DNA of 64,000 nucleotides. It comes from BP-133 sp040756995 (GTDB lineage Bacteria; Actinomycetota; Acidimicrobiia; IMCC26256; BP-133). The stretch covers positions 1-64,000 of the forward strand of contig JBFLYK010000028.1 of the NCBI GenBank assembly GCA_040756995.1, given 5' to 3'. The notes under the pieces were generated by a model. It was not told the DNA's origin. It ran no database searches and worked only from the letters and a program-made list of their open reading frames with translations. The position numbers and the translations under genes are program-made. The first letter of the stretch is position 1, and the number at the start of each line of letters is the position of its first letter. Below are positions 16,416 to 25,379 of the stretch, piece by piece.

Positions 16416-17726
16416 TCACCGCCGCCAGAACACGTCCTGGGCCAGATTCGAGTCGGCGGCGACGAGATTGTCGGCCAGCGACTCGAAGGCCACGGCGCCG
16501 GCGTCGCCCGAGATCGAGGGGCCGGTGCTGGGCCGGCTTCCCTCGCGGCCGTCGGAGGCCACGCTCACGCGGCGCAGGACGCCGGCCGTCAGGTCGAACA
16601 CGAAGACGTCCTCGGTGTTGTTCCGATCGTCGGCCACGAGCGCCGCGTCGGTGACGAAGGCCACACCACGACCGTCGGCCGAGAGCGACGGGGCGAAGCT
16701 TCCCCGGTCGGAGAGGCGGCCCTGGTCGTCGGCGCTCACCAGCAGAGTGCTGCCGGTCTGGCGATCGTGCACGAAGACGTCGGAGGCGCCGTTGTCGTCC
16801 GCCGGCGCGGCATTGCCGGCGGCGGTGACGAAGGCGACGATCCGCCCATCGCCCGAGATCGAAGGGCTGTAGGCATCTCCGTTCAGCTGCCGACCGTCGA
16901 AGGCGACGCTGACCCGGGTCGTGCGGCGGGTCTTGCGGTCGTGGACGAACACGTCGGTCGCCCCGTTAGTGTCACCGCGCACGAGGTTGGTGGCGCCGGA
17001 CACGAAGGCCACGAAGCGGCCGTTGGCGGAGATGGCCGGGCTGAAGCTGTCGCCGTTGCCCTGGGCGCCGTCCGACGCCACGCTGACCCGGCTGGTCTGG
17101 CCGGTCCGGCGGTCGTGGACGAAGACATCACCCGACCGGTTGTGGTCTCCGGTGACGAGCCCCGAGGCGTCCGAGGCAAAGGCCACGACCCCGCCGTCGG
17201 CCGAGATCGACGGACTGAAGCTGTCGGCGTTGGCCTCCACACCGGCGGAGTTGACGCTGACCCGGCTGGTCCGGCCCGTCGTCCGCTCCCGCACGAAGAC
17301 GTCGGAGGCGCCGTTGGTGTCACCGCTCACCAGGTTGGTGGCGAACGAGTCGAAGGCGACCACCCCGCCGTCGCCGGAGAGGACCGGGCTGCCGCTGTCA
17401 CCGTCACCGGCCAGGCCGTCGGGCGCGTCGCTGGCCTGCACCGTGCGACCGGTGCGGTCCCGGACGAACACGTTCACCACTCCGGCGCTGCCCGAGCCGG
17501 TCAGGTTGGTGGCGACCGACGCGAAGGCCACCGTGGAGCCGTCGGCCGACAACGCCGGATGGAAGCTGTCGCCGTTCGTCGATGCCCCGTCCGACGCCAC
17601 GGACAGCAACGTCGTCGCCACCGCGGCCGGCGGCGCCGGCGCCGACGCCGCCATGACTCCCGGGATCCCGAGAGCCGTGATGACGAGCAACCCGGCCACG
17701 AGTCGGACGTGCGGCGAGCGCCCCAT
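16416..17726 (-). CDS. Secreted seven-repeat TolB/WD40-like beta-propeller
   Basis: ATG 17726 has GGGGGAGG 5 bases upstream and is preferred to an in-frame ATG five codons earlier. The 436-residue protein has a signal peptide (HVRLVAGLLVITALGIPG). Seven tandem ~58-residue repeats follow, of the form SPSISADGxxVAFxSxATNLVxGDTNGASDVFVHDRxTGxTxRVSV; the last is cut short at DVFWRR. Each repeat is one PD40-type blade, giving a seven-bladed propeller outside the cell. Asp/Asn-rich GDTNGASD turns suggest calcium-binding loops. Such proteins bind partners or polysaccharide; no catalytic residues were found. Monocistronic. Confidence 0.85.
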   Translation of the reverse strand: MGRSPHVRLVAGLLVITALGIPGVMAASAPAPPAAVATTLLSVASDGASTNGDSFHPALSADGSTVAFASVATNLTGSGSAGVVNVFVRDRTGRTVQASDAPDGLAGDGDSGSPVLSGDGGVVAFDSFATNLVSGDTNGASDVFVRERTTGRTSRVSVNSAGVEANADSFSPSISADGGVVAFASDASGLVTGDHNRSGDVFVHDRRTGQTSRVSVASDGAQGNGDSFSPAISANGRFVAFVSGATNLVRGDTNGATDVFVHDRKTRRTTRVSVAFDGRQLNGDAYSPSISGDGRIVAFVTAAGNAAPADDNGASDVFVHDRQTGSTLLVSADDQGRLSDRGSFAPSLSADGRGVAFVTDAALVADDRNNTEDVFVFDLTAGVLRRVSVASDGREGSRPSTGPSISGDAGAVAFESLADNLVAADSNLAQDVFWRR

Positions 17727-17771
17727 GATCGCCTCCCCCATCCCGTAACGACCGGGTCAACCTAAGTACAC

Positions 17772-17789
17772 CTTGGCACTCAGTGCAAG
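17772..17789. promoter_or_regulatory. Short inverted repeat upstream of the propeller gene
   Basis: CTTGGCACTCAGTGCAAG is an almost symmetric 18-bp sequence (CTTG and CACT against AGTG and CAAG). It lies between the phosphatase stop and the propeller start, both on the minus strand. It could be an operator for the propeller gene or a weak hairpin. No T-run follows it, so termination is less likely. Confidence 0.3.
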
Positions 17790-17812
17790 AGGGACATTCT
17801 GTGACAAACCTC

Positions 17813-18526
17813 CTAGTGCAGCAGGTGGGTTTCGAGCGCCGCGACCGCCTCCGGTTCGAGGCCGTTTTCGAGCGCCCAGGCCGGCACGCTGCCGAACCGG
17901 CCCTCGAACTGCTCGAGGAAGTTCCGGATGGTCCGCTCCTCCGCCTCGAGGATCCCCGGCGGGATGTCGCCCGCCCGCAGCGGTCGTGGACCCGTCCGGC
18001 CCAACCGCTCCATCACGGGACCGATGTTGGGCGCCGTGGCGGCGTAGTCCTGCACCACCGCCTCCCGCGTCACGCCGATCAGACGCAGGAGAAGGCTGGT
18101 GACCACCCCCGTGCGGTCCTTCCCCGACGTGCAGTGCAGGACCAACGGTCGGGGAACCTGGCGGCTGACGTGGCGGAGGGCGGCGATGACATTCGGCGTC
18201 GAGCGCTCCAGGTACGCGAAGTACCGGCAGAGGAGGTCGGCCGGACCTCCGTGCTCGGGAAGCGGCGGCGGCAGCACCGGCAGGCTCAGGCAGCGGACAC
18301 CCCAGGCCGCGGCCGACGTCGCCCCCTGCGCAGTGATCTCGTCCGGCGTCCGCAGGTCCACCACGCAGCCGATCCCCAACTGGTCCCGGAGCACCCGGGC
18401 CTGGTCGGGCCCGCAGTCGTGGAGCGTGGCGCTGCGGTACAGGACGCCGTGCCGGGTGATCCGCCCGTCCTCGGTGGGTAGGCCGCCGAGGTCACGGAAG
18501 TTGTAGGCCGGGTCGTTCCATTCCAC
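17813..18526 (-). CDS. Tyrosine/serine phosphatase, Y_phosphatase3 (IphP-like) family
   Basis: The catalytic loop HCTSGKDRTG matches the protein tyrosine phosphatase signature C-x5-R (C132 to R138 from the chosen start). The N-terminal NFRDLGG motif and VVDLRTPDE are hallmarks of the IphP/Y_phosphatase3 family. I place the start at GTG 18526, where the family normally begins (VEWNDPAYNFRDLGG). The first in-frame ATG (18676) would run through the divergent kinase start. The length of 237 residues is normal. Substrates in this family include phosphoproteins and phosphoinositides. Confidence 0.85.
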   Translation of the reverse strand: MEWNDPAYNFRDLGGLPTEDGRITRHGVLYRSATLHDCGPDQARVLRDQLGIGCVVDLRTPDEITAQGATSAAAWGVRCLSLPVLPPPLPEHGGPADLLCRYFAYLERSTPNVIAALRHVSRQVPRPLVLHCTSGKDRTGVVTSLLLRLIGVTREAVVQDYAATAPNIGPVMERLGRTGPRPLRAGDIPPGILEAEERTIRNFLEQFEGRFGSVPAWALENGLEPEAVAALETHLLH

Positions 18527-18544
18527 GAGGCGCCAGTCTGGTTC

Positions 18545-18574
18545 TTGACAGCCGCGGAGGCCGTCCCCTAAAAA
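18545..18574 (+). promoter_or_regulatory. Sigma-70-type promoter for the histidine kinase
   Basis: TTGACA at 18545-18550 and TAAAAA at 18569-18574 are separated by 18 bases and point at the kinase gene. The AT-rich TAAAAACAAACAG run is conspicuous in this GC-rich sequence. Confidence 0.55.
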
Positions 18575-18624
18575 CAAACAGACACGCGCGTCGGTAAATG
18601 GCACGGTGGAAGGGGGAGGCACCG

Positions 18625-19821
18625 TTGTCGAGCCCTGCTTGGCCCGCGGGCCTGGACACCTGCGGGTGGCTGACATCCGTCCGCGAGGCGATCGCCCTCG
18701 ACATCATCGATCCGGCGGCGCTGGCCGAGCGGACCGCCTGGGCGCTGCACCCGCAGGTGGGGCTGTCGTTCACCGGCGTCGCCATCCGCCAGGTGTCGGG
18801 CGTCTACGCCATGCACGGCGTGGCCGGCGGCCGGAACGAGAACGTGCTGCGGCAGATCCGGCTCAGCTCCGGTCAGGGGCTGGGCGGCAAGGTCATCGCC
18901 CTGCGGGAGCCGGTGCTGGTCACGAACTACGTGACCGATCCCGCCATCAGCCCCCACTTCCGGGATCTGGCCATCATGGAGTCGCTGGGCGGCATGGCCG
19001 CCGTTCCCGTGATGGCCGACGGCGAGGTGAGCGCCATCATCTACGCCGCCACCCGGGATAACAGCCATCCGGGCGACGTCGGGGTCGCCCGCCTCTCCGA
19101 GGCGGCGGCGGGGTTGTCCGACCTGTTCGCCGTCGCCGTCCGCCACCAGGACGCCGTCGAGCGCCACGCCGCCGCCGAGCGCCTGCGGTTGGCCGAGGAG
19201 CTCCACGACACGGTGGGCCAGCTGCTGTTCACCATCGGGGCGTCGGCCCGGAAGCTGCGGCTGGATGCCGAGGGCCTGCCCGACCTCGCCGACCTGAGCC
19301 GGGCCATCGAGGAGTCCTCGGCCCGGGCCACCGCCAGGCTGCGGGAGGCGCTGACCCGCCTCACCCCCCGGGCCCCCGAGGAGGGCCTGCCGGTGGCGGC
19401 CCGGCTCAGCGTGGAGGAGTTCACCCGGGCCGGCGGTGTTCCGGCGCACCTGGTGGTGGTGGGCGAGCCGCGCACCATCACCGCCGACGGCGCCGCGGCG
19501 CTGCTCAACGTCGTGCGGGAGGCGCTCCACAACGTGGCCAAACACGCCGGCGCCGCCCGGGCCGTCGTCACCCTCGCCTATACGCCGAACACGGTCGAGG
19601 TCGTGATCCAGGACGACGGCCGCGGCCTGCCCGCCGGCTTCGCCCTCAAGGCGATTCCGGGCGGCAACGGCCGGCACGGCTTCGGCCTCCCCTCACTCCT
19701 GCGGCGGATGCAGCAGCTCGGCGGATCGCTCGTCGTCCGCAATGGGCCCCAGGGCGGTACGACCGTGCGGGCGACGCTGCGCGAAGGTCAGACGGAAACC
19801 TCGAGCGCCGACGGCGGTTGA
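18625..19821 (+). CDS. GAF-domain sensor histidine kinase (NarL-type), orphan
   Basis: I prefer TTG 18625, which has GGGGGAGG 5 bases upstream; ATG 18598 in the same frame has no ribosome-binding site. From the TTG the protein has 398 residues. It has no membrane segment. Residues ~20-175 are a GAF domain (GLSFTGVAIRQVSG, GQGLGGKVIALREPVLVTNY). The HisKA_3 dimerisation helix has AEELHDTVGQ with phospho-acceptor H194. The HATPase domain shows EALHNVAKHA (N box), DDGRGLP and HGFGLPSLLRRM. The layout matches the kinase at 54370-55506, but no response regulator is adjacent here. It may act on the regulator at 53720 or on an unlinked one. Confidence 0.88.
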   Translation: MSSPAWPAGLDTCGWLTSVREAIALDIIDPAALAERTAWALHPQVGLSFTGVAIRQVSGVYAMHGVAGGRNENVLRQIRLSSGQGLGGKVIALREPVLVTNYVTDPAISPHFRDLAIMESLGGMAAVPVMADGEVSAIIYAATRDNSHPGDVGVARLSEAAAGLSDLFAVAVRHQDAVERHAAAERLRLAEELHDTVGQLLFTIGASARKLRLDAEGLPDLADLSRAIEESSARATARLREALTRLTPRAPEEGLPVAARLSVEEFTRAGGVPAHLVVVGEPRTITADGAAALLNVVREALHNVAKHAGAARAVVTLAYTPNTVEVVIQDDGRGLPAGFALKAIPGGNGRHGFGLPSLLRRMQQLGGSLVVRNGPQGGTTVRATLREGQTETSSADGG

Positions 19822-22157
19822 ACCGCCGGGTCGGCCGGGCGGAGCGAGGCGACGATGAAAGCCTCGGTGTCGGCCGCCGGCTGCGGACGGGCGAGGTGGT
19901 AGCCCTGCACCAGCGGGCAACCGAGCGCCTCGAGGCGGGCCAGCTGCTCGGCGTTCTCGACCCCTTCGGCGACGACGTTGATCCCGATGGCCGCCGCCAG
20001 GCGGATGACCGACCGAACGATCTCGCTGTCGACCTTCTCGTCCAGCCCGGCGACGAAGCTCCGGTCGATCTTCACGTAGTCGATCGGGAACCGCTTCAGA
20101 TAGCTGAGCGACGAGTAGCCCGTCCCGAAGTCGTCGACGCTGATGGCCACCCCGAGGGCCTTCAGACGGTTCAGGGTCGAGGTCGCCGCTTCGACGTCTT
20201 CGACCATCATCCCCTCGGTCACCTCGAGCGAGAGCGACGCGGGATCGAGGCCGCTGCGCTCGAGGGCGTCGGCCACGAGCTGGTCGAGGTCGCCCTGTCG
20301 GAACTGGCGAGGTGAGAGGTTCACCGACACGAGCAGGCCGTCGAGCTCGGGGTGGGCGCGGCGCCAGACACCGACCTGCCGGCAGGCCTCCTCGAGGACG
20401 AACCGGCCGAGCGGAAGGATGAGCCCGGTCTCCTCGGCCAGGGGGATGAACTCGGCCGGGGAGACGAGGCCCCGGACCGGGTGTCGCCACCGGACGAGGG
20501 CTTCGACGCCGACCACGGCCCCGCCGGTGGTCCGGAGCACCGGCTGGTAGTGCAGCTCGAGCTCCCCTTCGGCCAGGGCCCGGCGCAGGTCGATCTCGAG
20601 GTCGAGACGGGGAAGGCTCTCCGCCTCGAGGTCGTGGCGGAACACCTCGAAGCAGCCACCGCCCCGGGCCTTGGCCCGGTACATGGCCACGTCCCCTTCC
20701 CGGACGCACTCGTCGGGGCCGAGGTGGGTGCCGTCGCCGATCACCACGCCCGCCGAGGCGGTGACGATCAGTTCCCGCCCCTGGAGGAGGAACGGCTGGT
20801 CGAGGCTGGCCAGGAGCCGTTCGACGATGCCCGCCACTTCGGCCTCGGACTCCAGATCCTCGAGGAGGACGACGAACTCGTCACCGCCGAACCGGGCCAG
20901 GGTGTCCCCCGTCCGCAACGCTCCCTGCAGCCGGCCGGCCACCTGGACCAGCAGCTCGTCGCCGGCGGCGTGACCCAGGCTGTCGTTCACGACCTTGAAC
21001 CGGTCGAGGTCGAGGAAGACGAGGGCGTAATGGGCCGTGCGACGGGCGATGCGGGCCTGGGCGTGGCGCAGCCGATCGAGGAACAGCGCCCGGTTCGGCA
21101 GATCGGTGACGGGATCGTGGAACGCCTGGTAGGCGAGGCGCTCCTGGAACCGGGCGTTGGCCAGAGCGGTGGCGGCCACCGAGGTCAGCGCCTGGAGCAT
21201 GAAGCGGTCCTGGTCGTCGAAGACCGCTCCGTCGCCGGCGGTCACCTCGATGGCGGTGGCCTCGTCGAGGGGCACGCGGAGGCGGCCGGCTTCGGACGGA
21301 ACGTTCGGATCGAGCAGTGTCACGGCCTTGGCCGGGAGCAGTTCGTAGGCGGCCCGGACGAGTTCGTGGCGGACGGCGTGCGTGTCGACGGTGGCCCGGA
21401 TGGCGGTGCTCGCCTTGTAGAGCCGTTCCATCTGGCGCCGCTCCCGGTACTGGCGGAAGGCCCGCCGGTAGGCGAACTGCAGCATGGCGATGGGAATGAC
21501 GGCGGTGACGAGGACCCAGCCGTGGAGTTCGATGGCGGCGGTGATGAGCACGCCGAGCGACAGCGCGCTTCCCCATGTCGCCAGCCGCACACCGAGGCCG
21601 TCCCGCAGGGTCTCGGCCAGCGGGGTGCGCTGGGCCAATGTGATGATCCCGGCCACGGCCAGCATGGACAGCACGGAATAGACGAGGACCCCGGCCACCG
21701 CGGCGAGCGCCACCTGAGCGGTGAAGTCGCCGGTGCCGGCGCCCAGGAAGCCGGCCACGGTGGCGCCGACGGCGGCGGTGGCCGCCGCCTGCCCGCTGTT
21801 GAACGTGGTGCGCATCCAGCCCCGCCGGTGCCAGAGGTTCCCGACCAGGCTGGCGAACCCGATCGCGGCGGCCACTTCGGGAGCCGAGAGGTAGACGGCC
21901 ATGGGGACGAGGAACGCCTCGTCGAGGTGGAGGTACTCGGAGTGGGCGTCGTGACCCAGCCGGACGGGCGCCACCTGCAGTGTCGTGGCGGCGGCGGCGA
22001 GGATCAGCGCCAACCCGAGGCGGGGCCAGGGCTGCGGCGTGCCGACAGCCGTCCCGGCGATGGCCACGAGGCCGGTGATCGCCCAGGCCGCGCAGATGAA
22101 CGGCACCCGCCGAACGGTCGGCGGTGCGGGCGGCGGGGTCACCTCTTCGGTGCCCAC
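19788..22157 (-). CDS. Membrane-bound GGDEF-EAL protein (cyclic-di-GMP synthesis and breakdown)
   Basis: This 789-residue protein starts at GTG. Residues ~20-230 hold about six to seven membrane helices (MASE-like sensor). Residues ~245-335 form a GAF-like linker. The GGDEF domain has an intact RFGGDEF (424-428) and an inhibitory RxxD site at 415-418. The EAL domain has EALVRW (552-554 EAL), NLSPRQF, EVTEGM, DDFGTGYSS and EGVEN, all present. Both activities are therefore plausible, with cyclic-di-GMP feedback on the cyclase. Its 3' end overlaps the convergent kinase gene by 34 bases. Confidence 0.93.
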   Translation of the reverse strand: MGTEEVTPPPAPPTVRRVPFICAAWAITGLVAIAGTAVGTPQPWPRLGLALILAAAATTLQVAPVRLGHDAHSEYLHLDEAFLVPMAVYLSAPEVAAAIGFASLVGNLWHRRGWMRTTFNSGQAAATAAVGATVAGFLGAGTGDFTAQVALAAVAGVLVYSVLSMLAVAGIITLAQRTPLAETLRDGLGVRLATWGSALSLGVLITAAIELHGWVLVTAVIPIAMLQFAYRRAFRQYRERRQMERLYKASTAIRATVDTHAVRHELVRAAYELLPAKAVTLLDPNVPSEAGRLRVPLDEATAIEVTAGDGAVFDDQDRFMLQALTSVAATALANARFQERLAYQAFHDPVTDLPNRALFLDRLRHAQARIARRTAHYALVFLDLDRFKVVNDSLGHAAGDELLVQVAGRLQGALRTGDTLARFGGDEFVVLLEDLESEAEVAGIVERLLASLDQPFLLQGRELIVTASAGVVIGDGTHLGPDECVREGDVAMYRAKARGGGCFEVFRHDLEAESLPRLDLEIDLRRALAEGELELHYQPVLRTTGGAVVGVEALVRWRHPVRGLVSPAEFIPLAEETGLILPLGRFVLEEACRQVGVWRRAHPELDGLLVSVNLSPRQFRQGDLDQLVADALERSGLDPASLSLEVTEGMMVEDVEAATSTLNRLKALGVAISVDDFGTGYSSLSYLKRFPIDYVKIDRSFVAGLDEKVDSEIVRSVIRLAAAIGINVVAEGVENAEQLARLEALGCPLVQGYHLARPQPAADTEAFIVASLRPADPAVQPPSALEVSV

Positions 22158-22223
22158 GGCGGGGTCGGGCCGGTCGGCTATCGGACGCCTCGGGTGTGTG
22201 CCGTCAGGTGCCGACGGGCGTGA

Positions 22224-23702
22224 TCAGCTGTCGCCCCATGAGTCGCCGGCCCAGGAGGAACCACCCCACGAGGAACCACCCCACGAGGAACCACCCCACG
22301 AGGAACCACCCCACGAAGAGCCACCCCACGAAGAGCCGGCCAGGATCGGGTCGCTGCCGGACACCCCGAGCAGCGATCCCGGTGTGAGCCCGGTATTGGC
22401 CGAGGAGGTGTCGGAGCTCGTGGTTGCGGCGAAGGCGTCGAGGACGCCGGCGCCTCTCCCGGCGGCCGGGGCGATGTTGCCCGCTCCCCGGGCGTTCCCG
22501 ACGAGGCGAGCCTTCACCTGGTTCGGGGTCAGCGCCGGGGTCTTGGAGAGCACCAGGGCCGCCGCGCCCGATGTGATGGCGGCGGAGAACGACGTGCCCG
22601 AGCCCTTGAAGTACCCGGTGCCCACCCGCGCCGCGGGGTTGGTCTGGTCGATGGTGGAGCCCGGGACGCGCAGCGACACCACCGACTTGCCGGGGGCGAC
22701 GAAGTCGGGCTTGGTGAACCCGTCGGCCGTCGGCCCGACGCTCGAGAACGCGGCCAGGCTGTCGTCGTTCAGGTTGGGGGTCGTGCGGTCGTCATTCGCC
22801 CCGGCGGTGATGACGAACGGGTCGTGACCGGGAGAGGTGATGGCGCCGGCGGTGCCGCCCTTGTTGCCCGCGGCGGTGACCACGACGACGCCGGAGTTCC
22901 AGACGCGCTCGACGGCGATGGCCATGGGGTCGGTCACGTACGACGCCATCGGGTCGACGGACAGTGAGAGGTTGACGACCCGGGTGTTGAAGACGTTGCG
23001 CGTCGTCGCCACGAAGTCGAGGGCGGCGATCAGGCGGACCAGGTCGGTGGACCCGTCCGCACCGGCGATCTTGACCGAGATGAGGTTGACCCCGGGGGCG
23101 ACACCCTTGACCGCGCCGTTGGAGCCGGCGCCGGATCCGGCGATCAGCCCGGCGACGAAGGTGCCGTGTCCGAAGCTGTCGTTGAGGTTCGCTTCGCTGG
23201 TCAGGTCGATGCCGCCCACCAGCTTCCCGGCGAGATCGCCGACCGGGTTGATGCCGGTGTCGATGACGGCCACGCCGATGCCCTGGCCGGCGTAGCCCTG
23301 CTCCCAGGCCTTGTTGGCCCGGACGACGTCGGTGTAGACGGCGCTGGCCACGCCGCTGCCCTCGCCGTACTGCCCGGAGAACGTGACCGGCCGGTTGAGG
23401 GTGACGGCGGCCACGCCGGAACTGGCCTCGAGCGCCGCCACCCGGTCGGCCGGGACGGTGGCGCTGAACCCGTCGATGATCGGCAGCGGCACGTCCACGT
23501 GACCGCCGACCCGGGTGACGGCGTCGGCCGCCGCCTGGCCGGAGCCCGGCTCCGTCTGGACGACCACGCTGACGTTCGTGTCGGCGACGGCGGGGGTCAG
23601 CCCGGCCGGGCCGACGAGGAACGTCCCCGCCAGCGCCGCACCGAGTGCCGCGATAAGGAAGCGGGAACGCAGCCCCCGCGGTTGCTTTCGGGCGTGGTTC
23701 AT
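22224..23702 (-). CDS. Secreted subtilisin-family (S8) serine protease with Gly-Ser-Trp repeat tail
   Basis: The start is ATG 23702, with GGAGAGG 6 bases upstream. The 492-residue preproprotein has a signal peptide ending near PAVA/D41. An I9-like propeptide (~41-105) and the S8 catalytic domain follow: D148 in VAVIDTG, H179 in GHGTFVAG, oxyanion N280 in TAAGN and S371 in GTSFSAA. The triad is intact. The C-terminus is a run of GGSSW repeats encoded by 15-bp DNA repeats. The W-rich tail is probably a wall- or surface-binding element. A free-standing gene; likely substrate is extracellular protein. Confidence 0.93.
   Translation of the reverse strand: MNHARKQPRGLRSRFLIAALGAALAGTFLVGPAGLTPAVADTNVSVVVQTEPGSGQAAADAVTRVGGHVDVPLPIIDGFSATVPADRVAALEASSGVAAVTLNRPVTFSGQYGEGSGVASAVYTDVVRANKAWEQGYAGQGIGVAVIDTGINPVGDLAGKLVGGIDLTSEANLNDSFGHGTFVAGLIAGSGAGSNGAVKGVAPGVNLISVKIAGADGSTDLVRLIAALDFVATTRNVFNTRVVNLSLSVDPMASYVTDPMAIAVERVWNSGVVVVTAAGNKGGTAGAITSPGHDPFVITAGANDDRTTPNLNDDSLAAFSSVGPTADGFTKPDFVAPGKSVVSLRVPGSTIDQTNPAARVGTGYFKGSGTSFSAAITSGAAALVLSKTPALTPNQVKARLVGNARGAGNIAPAAGRGAGVLDAFAATTSSDTSSANTGLTPGSLLGVSGSDPILAGSSWGGSSWGGSSWGGSSWGGSSWGGSSWAGDSWGDS
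22255..22338. repeat. Tandem 15-bp repeat encoding the GGSSW tail of the subtilase
   Basis: Five complete units follow GAGGAACCACCCCAC, the fifth in the variant form GAAGAGCCACCCCAC, plus a partial sixth. They lie inside the subtilase coding region and each encodes one SWGGS pentapeptide. Near-identical units at DNA level suggest recent slippage expansion, so copy number may vary between strains. Confidence 0.9.
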
Positions 23703-23935
23703 GGAAGGCCTCTCCGGGCGCGTCAAGAGCATGATAAGAACCTTGTCGGCATCCCCTTTCGAGCCTTGACGGTTCGACGGGGCCATTTGCGGCGCGACCG
23801 GGCTAGGCGCTCACCCGGCTGGAAGGAGCTAGTCCCCGGTGTCGGCGGCGCTCTGATCAGGGGTTCCGGACGGGCGCTTCGGTTTTCCCGCAGGAGGAGG
23901 CCGGCACGGCCGGAGGTGAGCTTCGTGCCCTTTGC

Positions 23936-24943
23936 TCAGGCGAAACCGGGGAGGACCCGGGCCCACGGTTCGGGGTTGTGCTCGTAGGGCGCGTACAGCG
24001 CGACGCGGTCGAGGACGCCGCCGAAGCGGGCCAGGACGGCGGGGCCGATCTCTTCGGGCTTGCCGCTGACCGAAAACAGGTCGAGGAGCTCGTCGTCGAT
24101 GAGGCCGCCCATGTCCCGCCAGCGACCCTGCTTCGACAGCTCGTTGAGCGCGGCGGGCAGCTCGGGCCGGCCGTGGAAGGCGAGGACCGCCCGGTAGGCC
24201 GGCGTGGAGGCGTAGAAGGCCAGCTGGAGGCGGACGGCGCGGTCGGCCACCTCGAGCTCCTCGTCGCTGTCGCCGGTGATGACGAAGACCGGGGCGTAGA
24301 GCTCGACGTCGGCCCGCGACCGGCCGGCGGCGTCGAGGCCGCGCTGCAGGGCCGGCAACGTGATCTCGGCCATGGTGGCGGTCGAGGTGAGGGCGTGGAG
24401 CATCAGGCCGTCGGCCACCTCCCCGCCGACGGCCGTCATCTCGGCTCCCGACGCCGCCAGGTAGATCGGCGGTGGCCCGTAGGGGTTGGGTGCCGGGCTG
24501 AAGAACGGCGTCATCAGCGTGTGGCGGTAGAACGGGCCCTCGTAGTGGAGCGGCTCGCCGTCGTTCCAGCAGCGCCAGATGGCCCGGATGGCGCCGATCA
24601 GATCCTTCATCCGCTCGGTGGGCTGTGACCAGGTGGCCGAGAACCGTTTCTCGATGTGGCCCCGGACCTGGGAGCCGACACCGAGGATGAACCGGCCCTG
24701 GGAGAACCGTTGCAGGTCGTGGCCGGCGTGGGCCAGGTGGACGGGGCTGCGCGACAGCCCGACGGCGACGCACGTCCCGAGCTGGAGCCGTTCGGTGTGC
24801 TCGGCGGCCAGCGCCAGCGGCATGAACGGGTCGTGGCCGGTTTCGGCGGCCAGCAGTGCGGCGTAGCCGAGCTCTTCCGTCCTTGTGGCCAGCGCGGCCA
24901 TCTCGCCCAGGTCAGGGCGCAGGCACAGCAGGTCGACCTTCAC
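23936..24943 (-). CDS. Luciferase-like (LLM) F420-type oxidoreductase
   Basis: This 335-residue TIM-barrel protein belongs to the bacterial-luciferase-like superfamily. Features are LATRTEELGYAALLAAETGHDPF, LGTCVAVGLSRSPVHLAH, QRFSQGRFILGVGSQVRGHIEKRF and PPIYLAASGAEMTAVGGEVADG. This subfamily in actinobacteria normally uses coenzyme F420. It starts at GTG 4 bases after the SCP2-like gene and closes the X-Y-B-C-Z monooxygenase operon. It could process an alcohol or ketone product of the monooxygenase. Flavin use instead of F420 cannot be excluded. Confidence 0.85.
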   Translation of the reverse strand: MKVDLLCLRPDLGEMAALATRTEELGYAALLAAETGHDPFMPLALAAEHTERLQLGTCVAVGLSRSPVHLAHAGHDLQRFSQGRFILGVGSQVRGHIEKRFSATWSQPTERMKDLIGAIRAIWRCWNDGEPLHYEGPFYRHTLMTPFFSPAPNPYGPPPIYLAASGAEMTAVGGEVADGLMLHALTSTATMAEITLPALQRGLDAAGRSRADVELYAPVFVITGDSDEELEVADRAVRLQLAFYASTPAYRAVLAFHGRPELPAALNELSKQGRWRDMGGLIDDELLDLFSVSGKPEEIGPAVLARFGGVLDRVALYAPYEHNPEPWARVLPGFA

Positions 24944-24947
24944 GGTG

Positions 24948-25379
24948 TCAGGCCGACGTCAGCGTGGGCTGGAAGTCGCCTTCGTAGCCGGTGGTGTGGG
25001 TGCGGGCCAGGGCCATGTAGCGCTGGATGGCGGGGAGGAACCGGGCCACGTAGGAGACGCTGCCCTTGGGGACGAGGATCTGCTCGTTCATCAGCGCCGG
25101 GACGAGGTCGTCGATGCCCTCGTTGACCTTGTACCAGTCCTCGTAGTTGCCTTCCAGGATGTAGTCGGTGACCCAGCCGTCGCCGTCCCGCTCCAGCGGG
25201 GCCATCGTCGGGAAGTCGAAGCCGTAGACGTGCTCCTCGGTGACCCCCCGCTCGGGCGACGGGTGGATGAGGACGAGGACCTTGCGGTTGAACTTGGCGA
25301 TCTTGGTCTGGAACTCCTCGTCCTCGAGGCACAGCTTGGCCTGCTCCTCGACCCACTCGGGGGTGAACGCGATGCTCAT
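24948..25379 (-). CDS. SCP2-like small protein of the monooxygenase operon
   Basis: This 143-residue protein starts at ATG 25379, overlapping the Z-subunit stop (ATGA). The pattern W-x-E...FQTKIAKFNRKVLVLI, a central DYILEGNYEDWYKVNEG, then ALMNEQILVPKGSVSYVARFLPAI resembles the SCP2 sterol-carrier fold (W at the strand, 'A-x-x-x-G-x-L-x-V-x-G' replaced by ALMNEQILVPKG). SCP2 proteins bind hydrophobic ligands. Two further SCP2-like genes flank hydrocarbon modules at 31681 and 49287. Function in monooxygenase action is inferred only from position. Confidence 0.7.
   Translation of the reverse strand: MSIAFTPEWVEEQAKLCLEDEEFQTKIAKFNRKVLVLIHPSPERGVTEEHVYGFDFPTMAPLERDGDGWVTDYILEGNYEDWYKVNEGIDDLVPALMNEQILVPKGSVSYVARFLPAIQRYMALARTHTTGYEGDFQPTLTSA

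Noticed and set aside
18527..18676. Longer phosphatase starting at ATG 18676
   Set aside because: It would overlap the divergent kinase start and its promoter; the conserved domain begins right after GTG 18526.
22255..22338. Possible CRISPR array from the regular repeats
   Set aside because: Units are directly tandem with no spacers and lie inside a coding region.
21985..22827. A plus-strand frame with EEPPHEEPPH repeats
   Set aside because: It is the opposite-strand reading of the 15-bp repeats that encode the GGSSW tail of the subtilase; no ribosome-binding site or family match.
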